Assembly: GCF_027943255.1 (NCBI RefSeq)
Contig: NC_072894.1
Coordinates: 130,067,601 to 130,131,600, forward strand
Reading direction: 5' to 3'
From: Anastrepha obliqua
Taxonomy: Eukaryota > Arthropoda > Insecta > Diptera > Tephritidae
DNA: 64,000 nucleotides
The stretch's first letter is position 1, and every line of letters begins with the position of its first letter. A program made the translations under genes and the position numbers. Positions 47,102-58,926 of the stretch are shown in pieces. Under the pieces are notes generated by a model. That model had not been told where the DNA came from. It did not search any database and saw only the letters and a program-made list of their open reading frames with translations.

Positions 47102-50100
47102 ATGAAACTGGTGCTGGGCATATTGGCCTTAGTCGTATTTGTTATTATCGTCGTTTTGACGACGACATCAAAAGCCATAAAATCAAATTCTATCGAAGTG
47201 AATTTACCCGGCCAAGGTGCAGTGCTCGGCAGCCATGACGAAACATTGTGGACAAAGCAGAAGTTTCTGTCATTCCGCGGCATACCATATGCGGAGTCCC
47301 CGAGTGGAAAGCTACGCTTCCAGGTTAGCTTTCAAGTAGAAAAGTGGTGATAGTGCTAAATAATTGTGAGTAGATGAATTGTGTGAAGGTACGGTGAAAT
47401 GATTAAGTGCAGTGAAATTTGTGTAAATTTGTTTTGATTTCTGGAGACCCCCGACCTGGGCGCATACGCTTGTATGTGGCATACCGGTTGTAGGTCTTGG
47501 ATTAGCATTGTTTTGCGTTCTCTGGTAAATCTCCGGGTATCAAGAAAACGATTCTCACATAAACAACCTTTCGTTTGGTATATATGTGGGCCTTCTAATT
47601 TATTCAATTGTAGAAGAAAAAAATAACAGAAAGGTTTGACAGTTCATTGAAGTAAATAGAAAACAATTGTTTTATTGCCGTAATTTAACTGCGATTGTAG
47701 CTACAAAGTCATTGCAGATATTTCATTTATTTGTTTGCAGATTTGCGGCCTTGCATATTAGGGAGGGTCGGTTACAATGGCTTATAAAAAAACTAAGGCA
47801 AAATTTTAGGACCTTTTTATTTTTAAAAGTAACAGAAAAAGGCGATTTAACATTTCGTAAGCAATACCTTTCTTCTTCTACAGTTTTGGAAATAAATATT
47901 AATTACAATGGACTAATTCTAAACCACAGACAGGGAGGTTAGGTGTATCGAACCGCTTTGGTGAACCCCGTCATTTTCGTCTGTTTTTCCTCAAAGTAAA
48001 GTTTTAGTTTGTTTTAAGCGCAGCTTAGCATTTTCTCATAATATTAGTTTGGGGAAAAAGAAATCCATTATTTTCTCGGTATATGGATGTAGTGATCGAT
48101 ATATCGTAAAGTATTGAACAAACAATCTCAGGTTTATGGTGGTTGCCAAGGTGACATTTCACACTAAAAAAATGTCTGTCCTATTTTTTGTTTGCTCCAT
48201 TCAAATGTGAGTTACAGGGTGTTAACAATGGAAGTCAACAACGAGAAAATTCGGTACATTGTACAGTTTTTCTTTGATAAAGGCGAAAATGCAAGCCAGT
48301 CCGCTGAAATTGTGAATGGTGCCGATATTGTAACAGTTAATTAAGTACAATTTTCGTTTCGTCGATTCCGTTCAGGCAATTTTTATGTTAAAAAAAATGT
48401 CGATTATCTCGAAAATGTCGTTAAAATCACAGCAATAATCGAAGGTGACCGGCTAGTTAGTAGACGTAGCATCGACCATAAAATAGTTTTAAACCCTTTG
48501 CGCAACAATTATAAGCAAAAATAATATTGATCAGAATGGCCGGACTGCATAGTAGACCACAGGGAGGCCGGTTAAATGTTTGGTGAACCACGATTTGAGA
48601 TAATTTTTGTATGTTTTTTCATTTATTTTATTTTTTTTTAAGTGCAGCTTAGTATTTTCCCGTAATATTAACTCCTTTCTCTCTACAAATGATCCACATC
48701 CATAATCTACTTCTTGTGTCACTGCATAGATTTTTGCTTCGACCCACTGATAAACCTCTAGTAATAATCCGTTTCAGTGGCAGTGTCTCAAAGAAGAATG
48801 AACCCATTTGACTGTAACACACAAAAAACCCACTTCCCCTCTCCATTCTACAAACTTTTGACTATACCTCGTTCTCAGCTATTGTTATCTAATACTACCG
48901 TACGGCACACCGTAATATATATATTTGTTTATTCACATGCAGTTAATTACTCGCCTGATTTTTCATTGAATTGATAACAACTTAAGAGGTGCAAGAAACA
49001 AGGAGGGAAAAGAGACGTGTTGCCTACTATAACTGTACTATACGTATGTACATAGGCACACGTGCTTGAGCATTTGACGCGCTCCATTCCCGGTAACACA
49101 AGTAGCTCATAAAACAATACATTTTAGTTAATTAAGCACTTATGCATGCCACTTAAAAGTCCAAAGAACACTTTTTGGTTTAGCAACGACCAGTTTATTA
49201 TGGCTTGCCATTCCACATCTTTGAGCTGTTTCAAGCGAGACAAAAGGCAGAAGAAATTTTGTGCAGGCATCAGCTTCTATGCAAAATATGGTCGGATGAA
49301 AGCATGCCTGCCGATTGGGATTTAAGTGTGCTCTGCTCAATCCATAAGAAGGGCGATCCTGCAATCTGTGCCAATTATCGCGGGATTAGTCTTCTAAATT
49401 CAAATATTTACAATACGCCAAATCTTGGAAAAGACCCACGAAAGGAGAATTCACACACACCATCTTTTCGTCGATTTCAAAGCTGCATTCGACAGTACGG
49501 AAAGGAGTTACTTGTATGCCGCGATGTCTGAATTTGGTATCCCCACAAAACTAATACGCGTTTGCAAGATGACGTTGCTCAACACCAGCAGCGCCGTCAG
49601 AATTGGGAAGGACCTCTCCGAGCCGTTTGATACCAAACGAGGTTTCAGACAGGGTGACTCGCTGTCGTGTGACTTCTTTAACCTGATGTTGGAGAGCATC
49701 GTACGAGCCGCAGAACTTAATCGCTCGGGCACAATATTTTATAAGAGCGTACAATTGTTGGTGTATGCCGATGATATCGATCTCATCGGCCTTAACAACC
49801 GCGCTGTTAGTTCTGCCTTCTCCAAACTGGATAAAGAGGCAAAACGTATGGGTCTGGCGGTGAACGAGGACAAAACGAAGTACCTCCTGTCTTCAAACAA
49901 ACAGTCGGCGCACTCGCGTATAGACACCCACGTCACTGTAGACAGTTATAATTTCGAGGTTGTAAAAGACTTCGTTTATTTAGAAACCAGCATTAACACC
50001 GATAACAATGTCAGCCTTGAAATCCAACGTAGAATCTCTCTTGCCAACAAGTGCTACTTTGGACTAAGTAGGCAACTGAGCAGTAAAGTTCTCTCCCGAA

Positions 50101-53100
50101 GAACAAAACTAACACTCTACAAGACTCTCATCATGCCCGTCCTAACGTATGGCGCAGAAGCTTGGACGATGACAACATCCGATTAAGCGACGCTTGGAGT
50201 GTTCGAGAGAAAGATTCTGCGTAAGATTTTTGGACTTTTGCACGTTGGCAACGGCGAATATCGCAGGCCTGGAACGATGAGCTGTATGAGCTTTACGACG
50301 ACGTAGACATAGCGCAGCGAATAAAGATCCAGCGGCTACGTTGGCTGGGTCATGTCGTCCGAATGGATAAAAAGGCTCCCGCTTTGAAAGTATTTGATGC
50401 GGTACCCGCTGTTGGTAGCAGAGGAAGAGGGCGGCCTCGTCTGCGTTGGAAAGATCAGGTATAGAAGGACTTGGCTTCACTTGGTGTGCCCAATTGGCGC
50501 CGGTTAGCATGAGAAAGAAACGACTGGCGCGCTTTGTTAAACTCGGCCAAAATCGCGTAAGTGGTTATCGCGCCAATTAAGAAGAAGCAGATTTATTTCT
50601 AAGGTATCTGAACAAACAAAAAAACTTAGGTTTACAAGCTCAACCGTGAAAGGTAAAATAAGGCACAAATTCACATCAAAAAAGTATTGGGGCATTCTTT
50701 ATATTAGCGTATGCTTTTGACATCGTAACGGTAAACTCCCGTTATTTTCACTCTTGCTTTTTACTTATTCTTACGTTTCACATTTGCATATGGTTGCAAT
50801 CACTTTTGATCGCGATTTCAACGGACATAGACCAAAGTGGGCCGTGGAGTTGAAACTTCTGAGAACTACCTCAATTAATGATAAAACTGTATTTAGAAAA
50901 AATATCCTGTCGCGAAATTGGCAAACTAGTTGCTAAATCATCGTCCAGCGTTCGAAACATCGTTATGCATTCTGCAATACTAGCAAAATAGCTCGGGAGA
51001 GCAGATCTGGCCCCCCAAAAAAATTAGCCGAAAGACAGGAGCGAATTGTGGTGTCCACGGTGGCACAAAATCCAAAAACTTCGTCTGTCAAATTGTGCAA
51101 GACCCTGCAAAATTCATTTGAAACCAATTTCAACTTCCAAACTGTTCGGAATACCCTATATACGCCTGGGTATCATGGCCGGGTTCCTCGACGCAAACCC
51201 TTCATTTCGAAGGTAAATAAGAAAAAGAGGCTAGAATTTGCGAAACAGCATTTAAATAAGCCCGACGCTTTTTGGAACACCACCATATTTGGTGATGAAT
51301 CAAAATTCAATTTACTTGGGTCAGATGGAGCACAAAAGGTTTTGGCAAAAGTCAAACAAAGAGCTTCAAGAGAACAACCCGCTCAAAACAGTTAAAAACG
51401 GTGGAGGAAATGTGATGGTTTGGGGGTGTTTCGCGGCATCTGGTGCCGGAAAGCTTGTGTTCATAGATAAAGCGATGGATAAGCATGTGTTGCGCGACAT
51501 TCTTAAAGAAAATTGAAGTCCAAGGTGTGTTTTTGCGCCTTATTTTAGGTTTCAAGGTTGAGCTTGTAAACCTAAGTCGCAATTTATTTTGTTTTTGTTC
51601 AGATACGTAATAAATAAATACATTTAGGAAATATCGTTTTCTATTTTTTATACTTTCATTAGAAGAAAAGTTATAGTACTGAGAACTTTGATTTTTCGCA
51701 AGTGCCAATACTTTTTTGATTCACTGTATATGCAATTCTGACGGCAGGCATTTACGTATTTGCCTTTTATCTGTAAGTACTTGTAAAGGGTCTTTCAATG
51801 GACGCACCTAAATGATGTTTTAAAATAAAACATACAAAATTGATTTTTTCAGGTTTCAATATTTCCATTTGCAGGTAAAATTCACGATAAAGTCGATTTA
51901 TGAACGCCTAATTGCTGAGAACGTCGTGATATCGATGATGAAGATTGTTCAGCTACATTGTGCTACAGTAACAATATTTACAGAACATTAAACAGTACGT
52001 CCAATTTTTGGTCTGCCAATCCTGTTTCTATCCTTCACGGAATCAGTTTTTTCAAATTTTTTTTGCCCTCCTCTGAATTATCGACTCATTCGGATTATTA
52101 TTTCTAAGAAAAAAATCACGAGTTTCGACCATTTCTATTACAATTTTCAAAATACCAGAAATTAATAAAATGTTACTATATATATCTATAGGGTTTTTCA
52201 GTAAGAGCGCTTCAACTTTTGAACTTTTTTGAATACTATAAAACACAAACGGTTTGACTTTTTTAACTAATTTTTTTTTTTATTATCGAGTTTGAACATA
52301 TACATTTAAGTATGAAATTCGATTTCTTTTGCATGACCACCGCGTGCACGTTTTACGAAGTACAATCGTTGAACCCAATTTTCGACCACTCTTTTGCATA
52401 AATCGGCCGAAATTCCAGCAATTTCGCGTTCAATATTGGCTCTGAGCTCACAAATCGTCGCCGGCTTGTTACTGTAGACCAATGACTTCACATAACCCCA
52501 AAACGGGACGGCTTGTTAAATGTGTAGCGTTCCATGATGAAATGTATACTAATGAAGTTTACAAATGACAAGCGAAAAATAAAAAATATTGCGTCGTTCG
52601 CCCTCCCTATCGGAAAAAAGTTGAAGCGCACCTATTGAACAACCCTCGACATGTACTTGAGAACTCGTCTAGAGTCATTGTATAATCATATTGTATACTT
52701 AAAACTATTGTTTAGTTTAGTACATAACAATAAATAAACGAAAAAAAAAAATTACAATTTTCGTGTAAAATCATGCATCTGTCTTCTTGCCAAATGCCAA
52801 AGATGACATAAAAAAGGTTTCGTCTAGAAATTATTCACTGCTGACATCTAGGGTCACTTTGAAAGATCCTGTCTTCTTCTTCTTGATTGGCGATATAACC
52901 GCTTACGCGATTTTGGCCGAGTTCAACAAATCGCACCAGTCGCTTCTTTCTCGTGCTAACTGGCGACAGTTGGAAACACCAAGCGAAGCTAAGTCCTTCT
53001 CCACCTGATCTTTCCAGCGCAAAGGAGGCCTTCCTCTTCCTCTGCTATCAGCAGCTGATACCGCATCGAATGCTTTCAGAGCCGTAGCAAGGGTATCCAT

Positions 53101-56100
53101 TCGGACGACGTCACGCATCCAACGTAGCTGCTGAATCATTATTCGTTGCACTATGTCTATGTCGTTGTAAAGCTTATACAGCTTACCATTTCATCGTCTG
53201 CGATATTCGCCGTCGCCAACGTGCAAAGATTCAGAATCTTTCTCTCAAACACTAAAAGGGACGCTGCATTGGAAGAAAGACTTTTTATAATACTTAAAAT
53301 CTAGCGCGGAAATGCAAGTCAGGCCTAACTGTGTTGGTACACAAAACAGACTTCTGTTTCGGTAGAATTAAATATTACTCATTTGGGCGGAACATCCTCA
53401 TACCTGGCGTTCTTTTTTCTACAATCCGTCAACAACTAGCAATGGCTGAGTCACGGTCATATACTTTGCTTATTAGTAACTGAATCAAGCACTGTAAATG
53501 GGCTAAGTTCGTGGTGGTTTCAATATCAGTAAAAATATTTTCATTTGAAAGAGAATTTTTGCCCCTTGAAAACCCATGCCGAGTTCTAGATTACAAGTCA
53601 GGAAATGAAGACAAGCCATATCTTGGAAGTGAATGGCTTATCCACCATAAAATAAAAATTCAATTAAAAAATTGCAGTCAACCAAATTGAATTAAATATA
53701 TGTATATATATATGAATTATATATATTGAATTATATATGTATATATATACATATAATATAATTGGCACGTACACGCTTCTTTGGGTGTTGAGCCGAGCTT
53801 CTTCTCCTATTTGTGGCATGCGTCTTGATGTTGTTTCGCAAATGGAGGGACCTACAGTTTCAAGACGACTCCGAGCGGCAGATATTTTTGTGAGGAGCTT
53901 TGTCATGGCAGAAATATACACGGAGGTTTGCCATTGCCGGGCGAGAGGCGACCGCTATAAGAAAAATGTTTTTCTTAATTTTGGTGTTTTTTTTCACCGA
54001 GATTGGAACCGACGTTCTCTCTGTGAATTCCGAATGGTAGTCACGCACCAACCCATTCGGCTACGGCGGCCGCCGTAAATTGAATTAGAAACAGTAAATA
54101 AGAAAACCATAATAAACTAGAAAAAAGTTCTTGAATAGAAAACCATAAAATATATTTTGGAATTAATAAAATTTTTAATTATTTTCCCACAGCCACCAAC
54201 AAAACGCACGGCTTGGCAAAAAACTTTCGATGCCCGTAACTTTGGCAAACGCTGCCCGGTCATAACAACTGTTTCAAAACTTAATACTACAAAACTGAAG
54301 GAGGACCTGGAAGATTGCTTAAACCTAAGCGTGTACACCAAAAGCGTAAATACAACACATACATATTATATATCGGGTGTTTTTTATGAGCTTGAGAACT
54401 TAAGGGGACAGATATCTGTAAACGCCCATATTTTCCCTGATTTTCATTAAAAGGATTTAAAATGAAGAAGTCAATGTATTTTTATCAAAATTGGCATGCA
54501 ATTTATTTATACATTAAATAATATCAATTTTTTTTTAAATTTTAATAGTTTAAAATGGCGGATGTACACTCAATTCTTCCAGGAAGGTCGCAGCGGGGCT
54601 TCTCAATCGGCGGGCATTGTAGCATCGGCGTCAGTGACCTGAATACAAAAAGCTAACATTTTTTTGTTTATTAATGTCATAATTTCTATATGAATTAAAA
54701 AAAATGGAAAAACAACGGCAACGTAATTAAACCTCTCCCAGCGCTCGAACGCAAAGAATAGAGGCGTCACGGTTGACGATCTATAATATAAGAAATACCT
54801 AAATTTACGTTCTAATTTTTTTTGACATATTAAAGGATTATATTAACGTTTTATGGAAAACAAATTTTTTTTCGAAATTTTACAGGTATCTGTCCGCCTA
54901 AAATGATAAATGGAAATAGAAATATTGTTGAAATTAGTTTTTTTTTATTATAATCTGGTAGATAAATTCATGGCATTTATTTTTTTAATATATAAAAGAA
55001 CACCCGATACATGCTTACGAACTCTAGTTCACATATTTTATCTTCAAATATTACTTCATTCATAGTTAGAGGCCAAGCTACCTGTGATGTTCTATATTTA
55101 CGGCGGTGGCTTTTACAATGGCTCCGCCTCCGATCACCCACCACACCACTTGCTGGAAAAGGACATTGTATTAGTGGTACCACAGTATCGCATTGGCGCA
55201 CTCGGTTGGCTGACCACGCTCACCCAACAAATGCCCGGCAATGCACCAGTAATGGATCTCTTGTTTGCCTTGAGCTGGGTGCAAGAGTATATTCATGTGT
55301 TTGGCGGCGATCCCGCACAGGTGATGATAGTTGGACAAAGTGCAGGTGCGGTTATGTCTGGCGCCTTGTTGCTGAGTCCCAAAACACCTGAGGGGCATTT
55401 TAAAAGATCAATCGTGCAATCAGGTTCTATTCTAGCACCTTGGGCTATCAATCCAACACCATTGGAACAGGCAAAACGCATCTGCGAAGCACTCAAATGC
55501 AGTCTATGTAACAATCTGCTGAAGCAACATACATGTTTGAGGAAAGCAAATGTATTGGACTTATTGCGAGTCACAACGGAGGTGAGTTGAGGGCTGAACT
55601 TGGAAAAAATTATATCTACATAAAAATTATATCTGACAATAAGTGTAATAAAATATATACACTTGAATTTAAGGAAAGCTTTAGCCCAGTGATCAACGAT
55701 GTACTTGGTGTGCTTCCAGCGGAACCGAAAACGCTGCTAGACAATCTCAATCGCACCGTGCCGCTAATGGCTGGCTTCACCAAGCATGATGGCTCATTTG
55801 TGCTGGCAAGTAGGTGTCCATCAAATTGGAATTGGAAATACAAATATCTATAATAAATCAAATTTGTCTAACTTCTAAGCACTCTACGACAGTCTTGTGG
55901 CGCTATATGGCAGTATTTCTAAATTAACTGTGCGCCAATTCGCAAATACGCTGATCGATTTAGGCAAAGACAGCACTGGTCTGTCTAACAATTTGCTCCT
56001 ACACACGCTCTTTGAGCGGGAATTGCTGGATACGAACAATCACACCGCCGCGTGGCCGGCATACTTTGACGTATGTACGCACACACACATATATTTATGT

Positions 56101-58922
56101 ACCTTCACCTTGACTTATTTATTTTAGATTGCCAATAATATAGCTATAAAATCTCCGGTGATAGCCTATGTGAACGGCTTGCAGCGAATAAGTGCGACCC
56201 CTTTTTACGCGTATACCTTTGATTACGCAGGCGAGCACACGCGCTTCGGCTATGAGTTCGGCAATTCGCAGTATCCCTTTGAGGGCGGCATACATCATTC
56301 GAATGATAATATCTATTTGTTCGCCACACACCGCTTGAATGCGAATGATACACAAATTGCAAAGAAAATGGTGGATTTGTGGTACTCCTTCGCGGTGTAT
56401 GGTGTACCGAGGGCTGAAGATCAGCCAGTGCTGAACATTAAACCAATGGAAAGTACGTAAGATATGCTAGTAACTATGATCAGAGTAGAGAGAGAATAGT
56501 GTTTTTTTTTTGTTTTAATTTATATATATTATTTGAACATATAATATTTCCTTTCATTTACAATAATATAAGGGACAAAGAAATCCATTATTTTCCCGGT
56601 AGGTGCCTAGTAGTACCTCTTAAGGTTTATGCTGTTTGTCAAGGTGGCATTTTACACTAAAAAAATGTATATCTTATTTTTTGTTTGCTCCATTCTGTTC
56701 TGAGTTAATGGGTGTTAACAATGGAAGTCAACAAAGAGAAAATTCAGTACATTTTACAGTTTTTCTTTGGTTAAGATGAAAATGTAAGCCAGGTCGCTGA
56801 AATCGTGAATGGTGTTTATGGTGTCGCAATTGTAACAGATAATTATGTGGAATTTTGGTTTCGACGATTTCGTTGAAGCATTTTTGATGTTAAAGATGCA
56901 CCGAAAATGATGAAAGATGTCGAAAAAGTCGTTAAAATTACAGAAACAATCGAAGTTGTCCGACATGTTCGTAGTCGTAAATTAAAAAATAAAAATAATG
57001 GATTTCTTTTTCTCCAAATTATCACATATCAGTACATTGAAAGACAAAAGGGCAGCAGGAGTTATAGAAGTTAGAAATTTTCGACGAGATTTCATTTATG
57101 ATAAGCAGGACCACCTGAAATATGTTCTAAAAAGCTAATTTTAAGTGCTTAAAAATGTAATTCAATTCTGAATATCTGCTCCAAAATGCTTCTAAAGTCC
57201 TTATAAGTAGCAAATTTTCATCACAAATTCAAGCATTTTAATCGAAATTAAAAAAAAATTTTGGCTGTGCAGGATTATAACCAAACTCAATTGGTAGTAA
57301 CGGGTGATCAATTAAGAGGAGTTTTTTTCATTTGCGTTTTTTTTACAGATCGCGCGCGAGTTGTGGCAAACTGTCATCGTGGATTTGTTGAACAGCGTTT
57401 GGCATTTTACCATGGAAAGACTCACACCGCAACAACGTCTACAAATTGTTCAACTGTATTATGAAAATCAGCGTTCTGTGACAAATGTTTTTCGTGCGTT
57501 TAGACCGCATTATGCTCAACATAATCGGCCTGCCTTAAACACTATTCGACATACCATCAACAAATTTGAATCCGAATATTCATTGGTAGATAATTCTCGA
57601 CCGAATAGACCACGTCCAGCAAGAAGCATTGAGAATATAGCGGCAGTAGCAGAGAGTGTACGTGAAAACCGCGATGAATCGATTCGGCACCGTTCTCAGC
57701 AACTTGGACTGTCGTATGGACAACTTGGTCAATTTTACGGAAGGATCTTCATTTAAAAGCATACAAAATACAGCTCGTACAAGAACTAAAGCCAAATGAC
57801 CTTCCTGCACGTCACCGTTTTGCTGATTGGGCTCTTGAAAAGATTGAAGAAGATCCGCTGTTTTCGAGCAAAATTTTGTTCAGCGATGAGGCGCATTTCT
57901 GTCTCAATGGTTACGTCAATAAGCAAAATTGCCGTCTTTGGGATGAAGAGCAACCAGAACAGGTTCAAGAGCTACCTTTACACCCAGAGAAAACAACGGT
58001 CTGGTGTGGTTTATGGGCTGGTGGAATCATCGGTCCATATTTTTTCAAAAATGATGATGGCCGCAACGTAACTGTGAATGGTGCTCGCTACCGTACCATG
58101 ATGTCGGACTTTTTGCTACCTGCAATTGAATCTAATGATCTCTACGACATTTGGTTTCAACAAGACGGAGCCACTTGCCATACAGCTCGTGAAACAATGA
58201 CTTTATTGAGAAGTCATTTCGGAGAGCAGCTGATTTCACGTTTAGGATCTGTGAGTTGGCCACCAAGATCTTGTGATATCACACCTTTGGACTTTTTTCT
58301 TTGGGGATTCGTGAAGTCCAAGGTCTATGCTGATAAACCAGCTACGATTGAAGCTCTGGAAGCCAACATTACGCGTGTTATTCACGACATACCAGTCGAA
58401 ATGCTCGAACGAGTGATTGAAAATTGGACCTTCAGAATGGACCACCTTAAGCGTAGTTGCGGCCAACATTTGAATGAAGTCATATTCAAAAAGTAAATGT
58501 CAAAGAATGTCCTTTCAAATGATAAATAAAGGTTTTGAACATAATTTACATTTTTGTTTTTTTTTTTAACTATTGAAAAAAGCACCTCATGATTGATCAC
58601 CCGTTATAATGGAGTGTAAGTGTGAAACGCCTTGATTTTTTAAATTCTTTTTCTGCCAGCCGAAACATGTACTTTCTTTATTTCTTGTTTGAAACGTATA
58701 ATTGTTTTTTGCCTCTATTTTACCATCTAGTATAACGTAACCCGCTTGATATTTAAAAAAAAATTTATTTATTTTTTTATTTTCACTTTCATTTCAGCTG
58801 AATCGGGTCCTTACTTTCACATAAATAAAGAAATTAACTTAGGCTATGACATTTTATCGGAACTTACAGTTACTGTTAATGATCCCGACAGTCACAAATT
58901 AATTAGAATGCCTCGTGACTAG
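47102..58922 (+). CDS. Secreted carboxylesterase (type B, cholinesterase-like), seven exons
   Basis: Exons 47102-47323, 54193-54345, 55066-55581, 55674-55809, 55880-56070, 56128-56452 and 58798-58922, all with GT-AG introns and matching phases, encode 555 residues. Residues 1-25 are a signal peptide (MKLVLGILALVVFVIIVVL). Family marks in order: LSFRGIPYAESPSGKLRF, the CPV...EDCLNLSVYT cysteine pair, the oxyanion hole GGGF (138-141), FGGDPAQVMIVGQSAGA with nucleophile S217, GFTKHDGS with acidic D336 (Asp, where acetylcholinesterase has Glu), and GGIHHSNDNIYLF with H463. The triad is complete, so it should be an active serine hydrolase; the substrate is unknown. I chose the ATG at 47102 because it opens directly on the signal peptide. 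Intron 1 (6869 bases), intron 2 (720) and intron 6 (2345) are swollen by transposons, while introns 3-5 are 57-92 bases. The family is certain; which paralogue it is, I cannot say. Confidence 0.85.
47934..48672 (+). repeat. Imperfect direct repeats flanking a mariner relic (48046-48525)
   Basis: Segments 47934-48046 and 48556-48672 share GACAGGGAGG/CCACAGGGAGG, TTGGTGAACC and GCGCAGCTTAGCATTTTC/GTGCAGCTTAGTATTTTC in the same order. Between them, a left end TTGGGGAAAAAGAAATCC precedes a mariner frame with VNNEKIRYIVQFFFDKGENA and SCRFRSGNF-type pieces. The catalytic region is gone. This lies in intron 1 of the carboxylesterase. Confidence 0.5.
48673..49165. other. Intron 1 sequence, nothing recognised
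   Basis: AT-rich intronic sequence between a mariner relic and a LINE copy. Confidence 0.35.
49170..50590 (+). mobile_element. RTE-like LINE, 5'-truncated, with (GAA)n 3' end
   Basis: Early pieces are LLCKIWSDESMPADWDLSVL, IHKKGDPAICANYRGISLLN and, after a small deletion, a 253-residue open frame (49425-50186). That frame has FVDFKAAFDSTERSYLY, GFRQGDSLSCDFFNLML and the catalytic LLVYADDIDLIG. Downstream in broken frames come RRLRWLGHVVRMDKKA and RGRPRLRWKDQV. The 3' end has CTCGGCCAAAATCGCG, a hairpin, GCGCCAATTA and AAGAAGAAG. It sits in intron 1 of the carboxylesterase on the same strand. Stops after 50186 and in the C-terminal part mean it is inactive. RTE clade is my reading, based on the microsatellite-like 3' tail. 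Confidence 0.8.
50604..51728 (+). mobile_element. Tc1-like transposon (DD34E type), internally deleted
   Basis: The ends ATCAAAAAAGTATTGG (about 50675) and complement CCAATACTTTTTTGAT (51705-51720, then TCACTG-TA) are inverted. A frame from about 50880 gives a helix-turn-helix remnant, ILSREIGKLVAKSSSSVRNI, then KLAERQERIVVSTVAQNPKT. Further on are FWNTTIFGDESKFNLLG with the first catalytic Asp and, after a frameshift, VKNGGGNVMVWGCFAASGAG. The frame ends at 51516, before the second Asp and the Glu. A second inverted pair lies at 50604-50645 and 51556-51606, outside the left end but inside the right end. Confidence 0.75.
51729..52188. other. Intron 1 sequence, nothing recognised
   Basis: AT-rich spacer between two transposon relics. 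Confidence 0.35.
52191..52645 (-). mobile_element. Rosa-type mariner MITE, deleted derivative
   Basis: The ends match as inverted repeats: GGGTTTTTCAGTAAGAGCGC at 52191 and, complemented, GGGTTGTTCAATAGGTGCGC at 52645. Both continue into TTCAACTTTT. On the minus strand a start MERYTF runs straight into the transposase C-terminus (GYVKSLVYSNKPATICELRA ... RVVENWVQRLYFVKRARGGH). It parallels the last 60 residues of the full mariner. All catalytic residues are deleted. TA is present at the left; the right flank reads TC. Confidence 0.75.
52872..53285 (-). mobile_element. RTE-like LINE 3' end, antisense
   Basis: The minus strand encodes VFERKILNLCTLA, QQLRWMRDVVRMDTLATALK and RGRGRPPLRWKDQVEKDLAS, then the terminal CTCGGCCAAAATCGCGTAAG hairpin region, CGCCAATC and a (GAA)n tail at 52872-52884. 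It is the same family as 49170-50590, 5'-truncated at about 53285. Confidence 0.8.
53286..53755. other. Intron 1 sequence with TA-rich palindrome
   Basis: No exon is recognised. At 53690-53760 lies a near-continuous TA/TATG-rich self-complementary tract bordering the SINE tail. Confidence 0.4.
53761..54075 (-). repeat. tRNA-derived SINE, full length
   Basis: The minus-strand copy runs from the GGCGGCCGCCGTAGCCGAAT head (54075) to the terminal TGCCAATT (53761). It ends about 115 bases before carboxylesterase exon 2, inside intron 1. Confidence 0.85.
54373..55007. mobile_element. MITE with TA target, filling intron 2 of the carboxylesterase
   Basis: TA (54371-54372) precedes TCGGGTGTTTTTTATG. 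At the right, AAGAACACCCGA is followed by TA (55008-55009). Subterminal GGACAGATATCTGT (about 54401) and ACAGGTATCTGTCC (about 54882) are also inverted. The element is 635 bases and has no coding content. Removing it and one TA leaves an 83-base intron. Confidence 0.75.
56571..57017 (+). mobile_element. Deleted mariner relic in intron 6
   Basis: The ends AGGGACAAAGAAATCC (after TA) and complement GGATTTCTTTTTCTCCAAA are inverted. Inside, broken frames give MEVNKEKIQYILQFFF and a FWFRRF..FDVKDAPKMMKDVEK stretch. It is the same family as 48046-48525 and 23480-23860. It keeps only the N-terminal third of a transposase. Confidence 0.75.
57300..58604 (+). mobile_element. Full-length rosa-type mariner (D,D41D), copy 2, in intron 6
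   Basis: Begins ACGGGTGATCAAT after TA (57298-57299) and ends with its complement at 58604 before TA (58605-58606). At 1305 bases it is longer than copy 1 because it keeps the 3' segment with a T-run near 58555. It lies in the sense orientation within the carboxylesterase intron. Confidence 0.9.
57412..58496 (+). pseudogene. Mariner transposase, frameshifted copy
   Basis: The sequence is collinear with the intact transposase at 9879-10964, but one base is missing near 57720, where copy 1 reads TATGGAACAACTTGG and this copy TATGGACAACTTGG. The N-terminal frame therefore ends at 57756, and the rest continues in another frame to the stop at 58494-58496. The catalytic motifs SDEAHF, QQDGATCHTA and CDITPLDFFLWG are still present in the second frame. 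Only a handful of residues differ from copy 1 (for example W/C after SDEAHF and P/S in RLGPV), so the two copies are close relatives. Confidence 0.9.
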
Positions 58923-58926
58923 CTAA

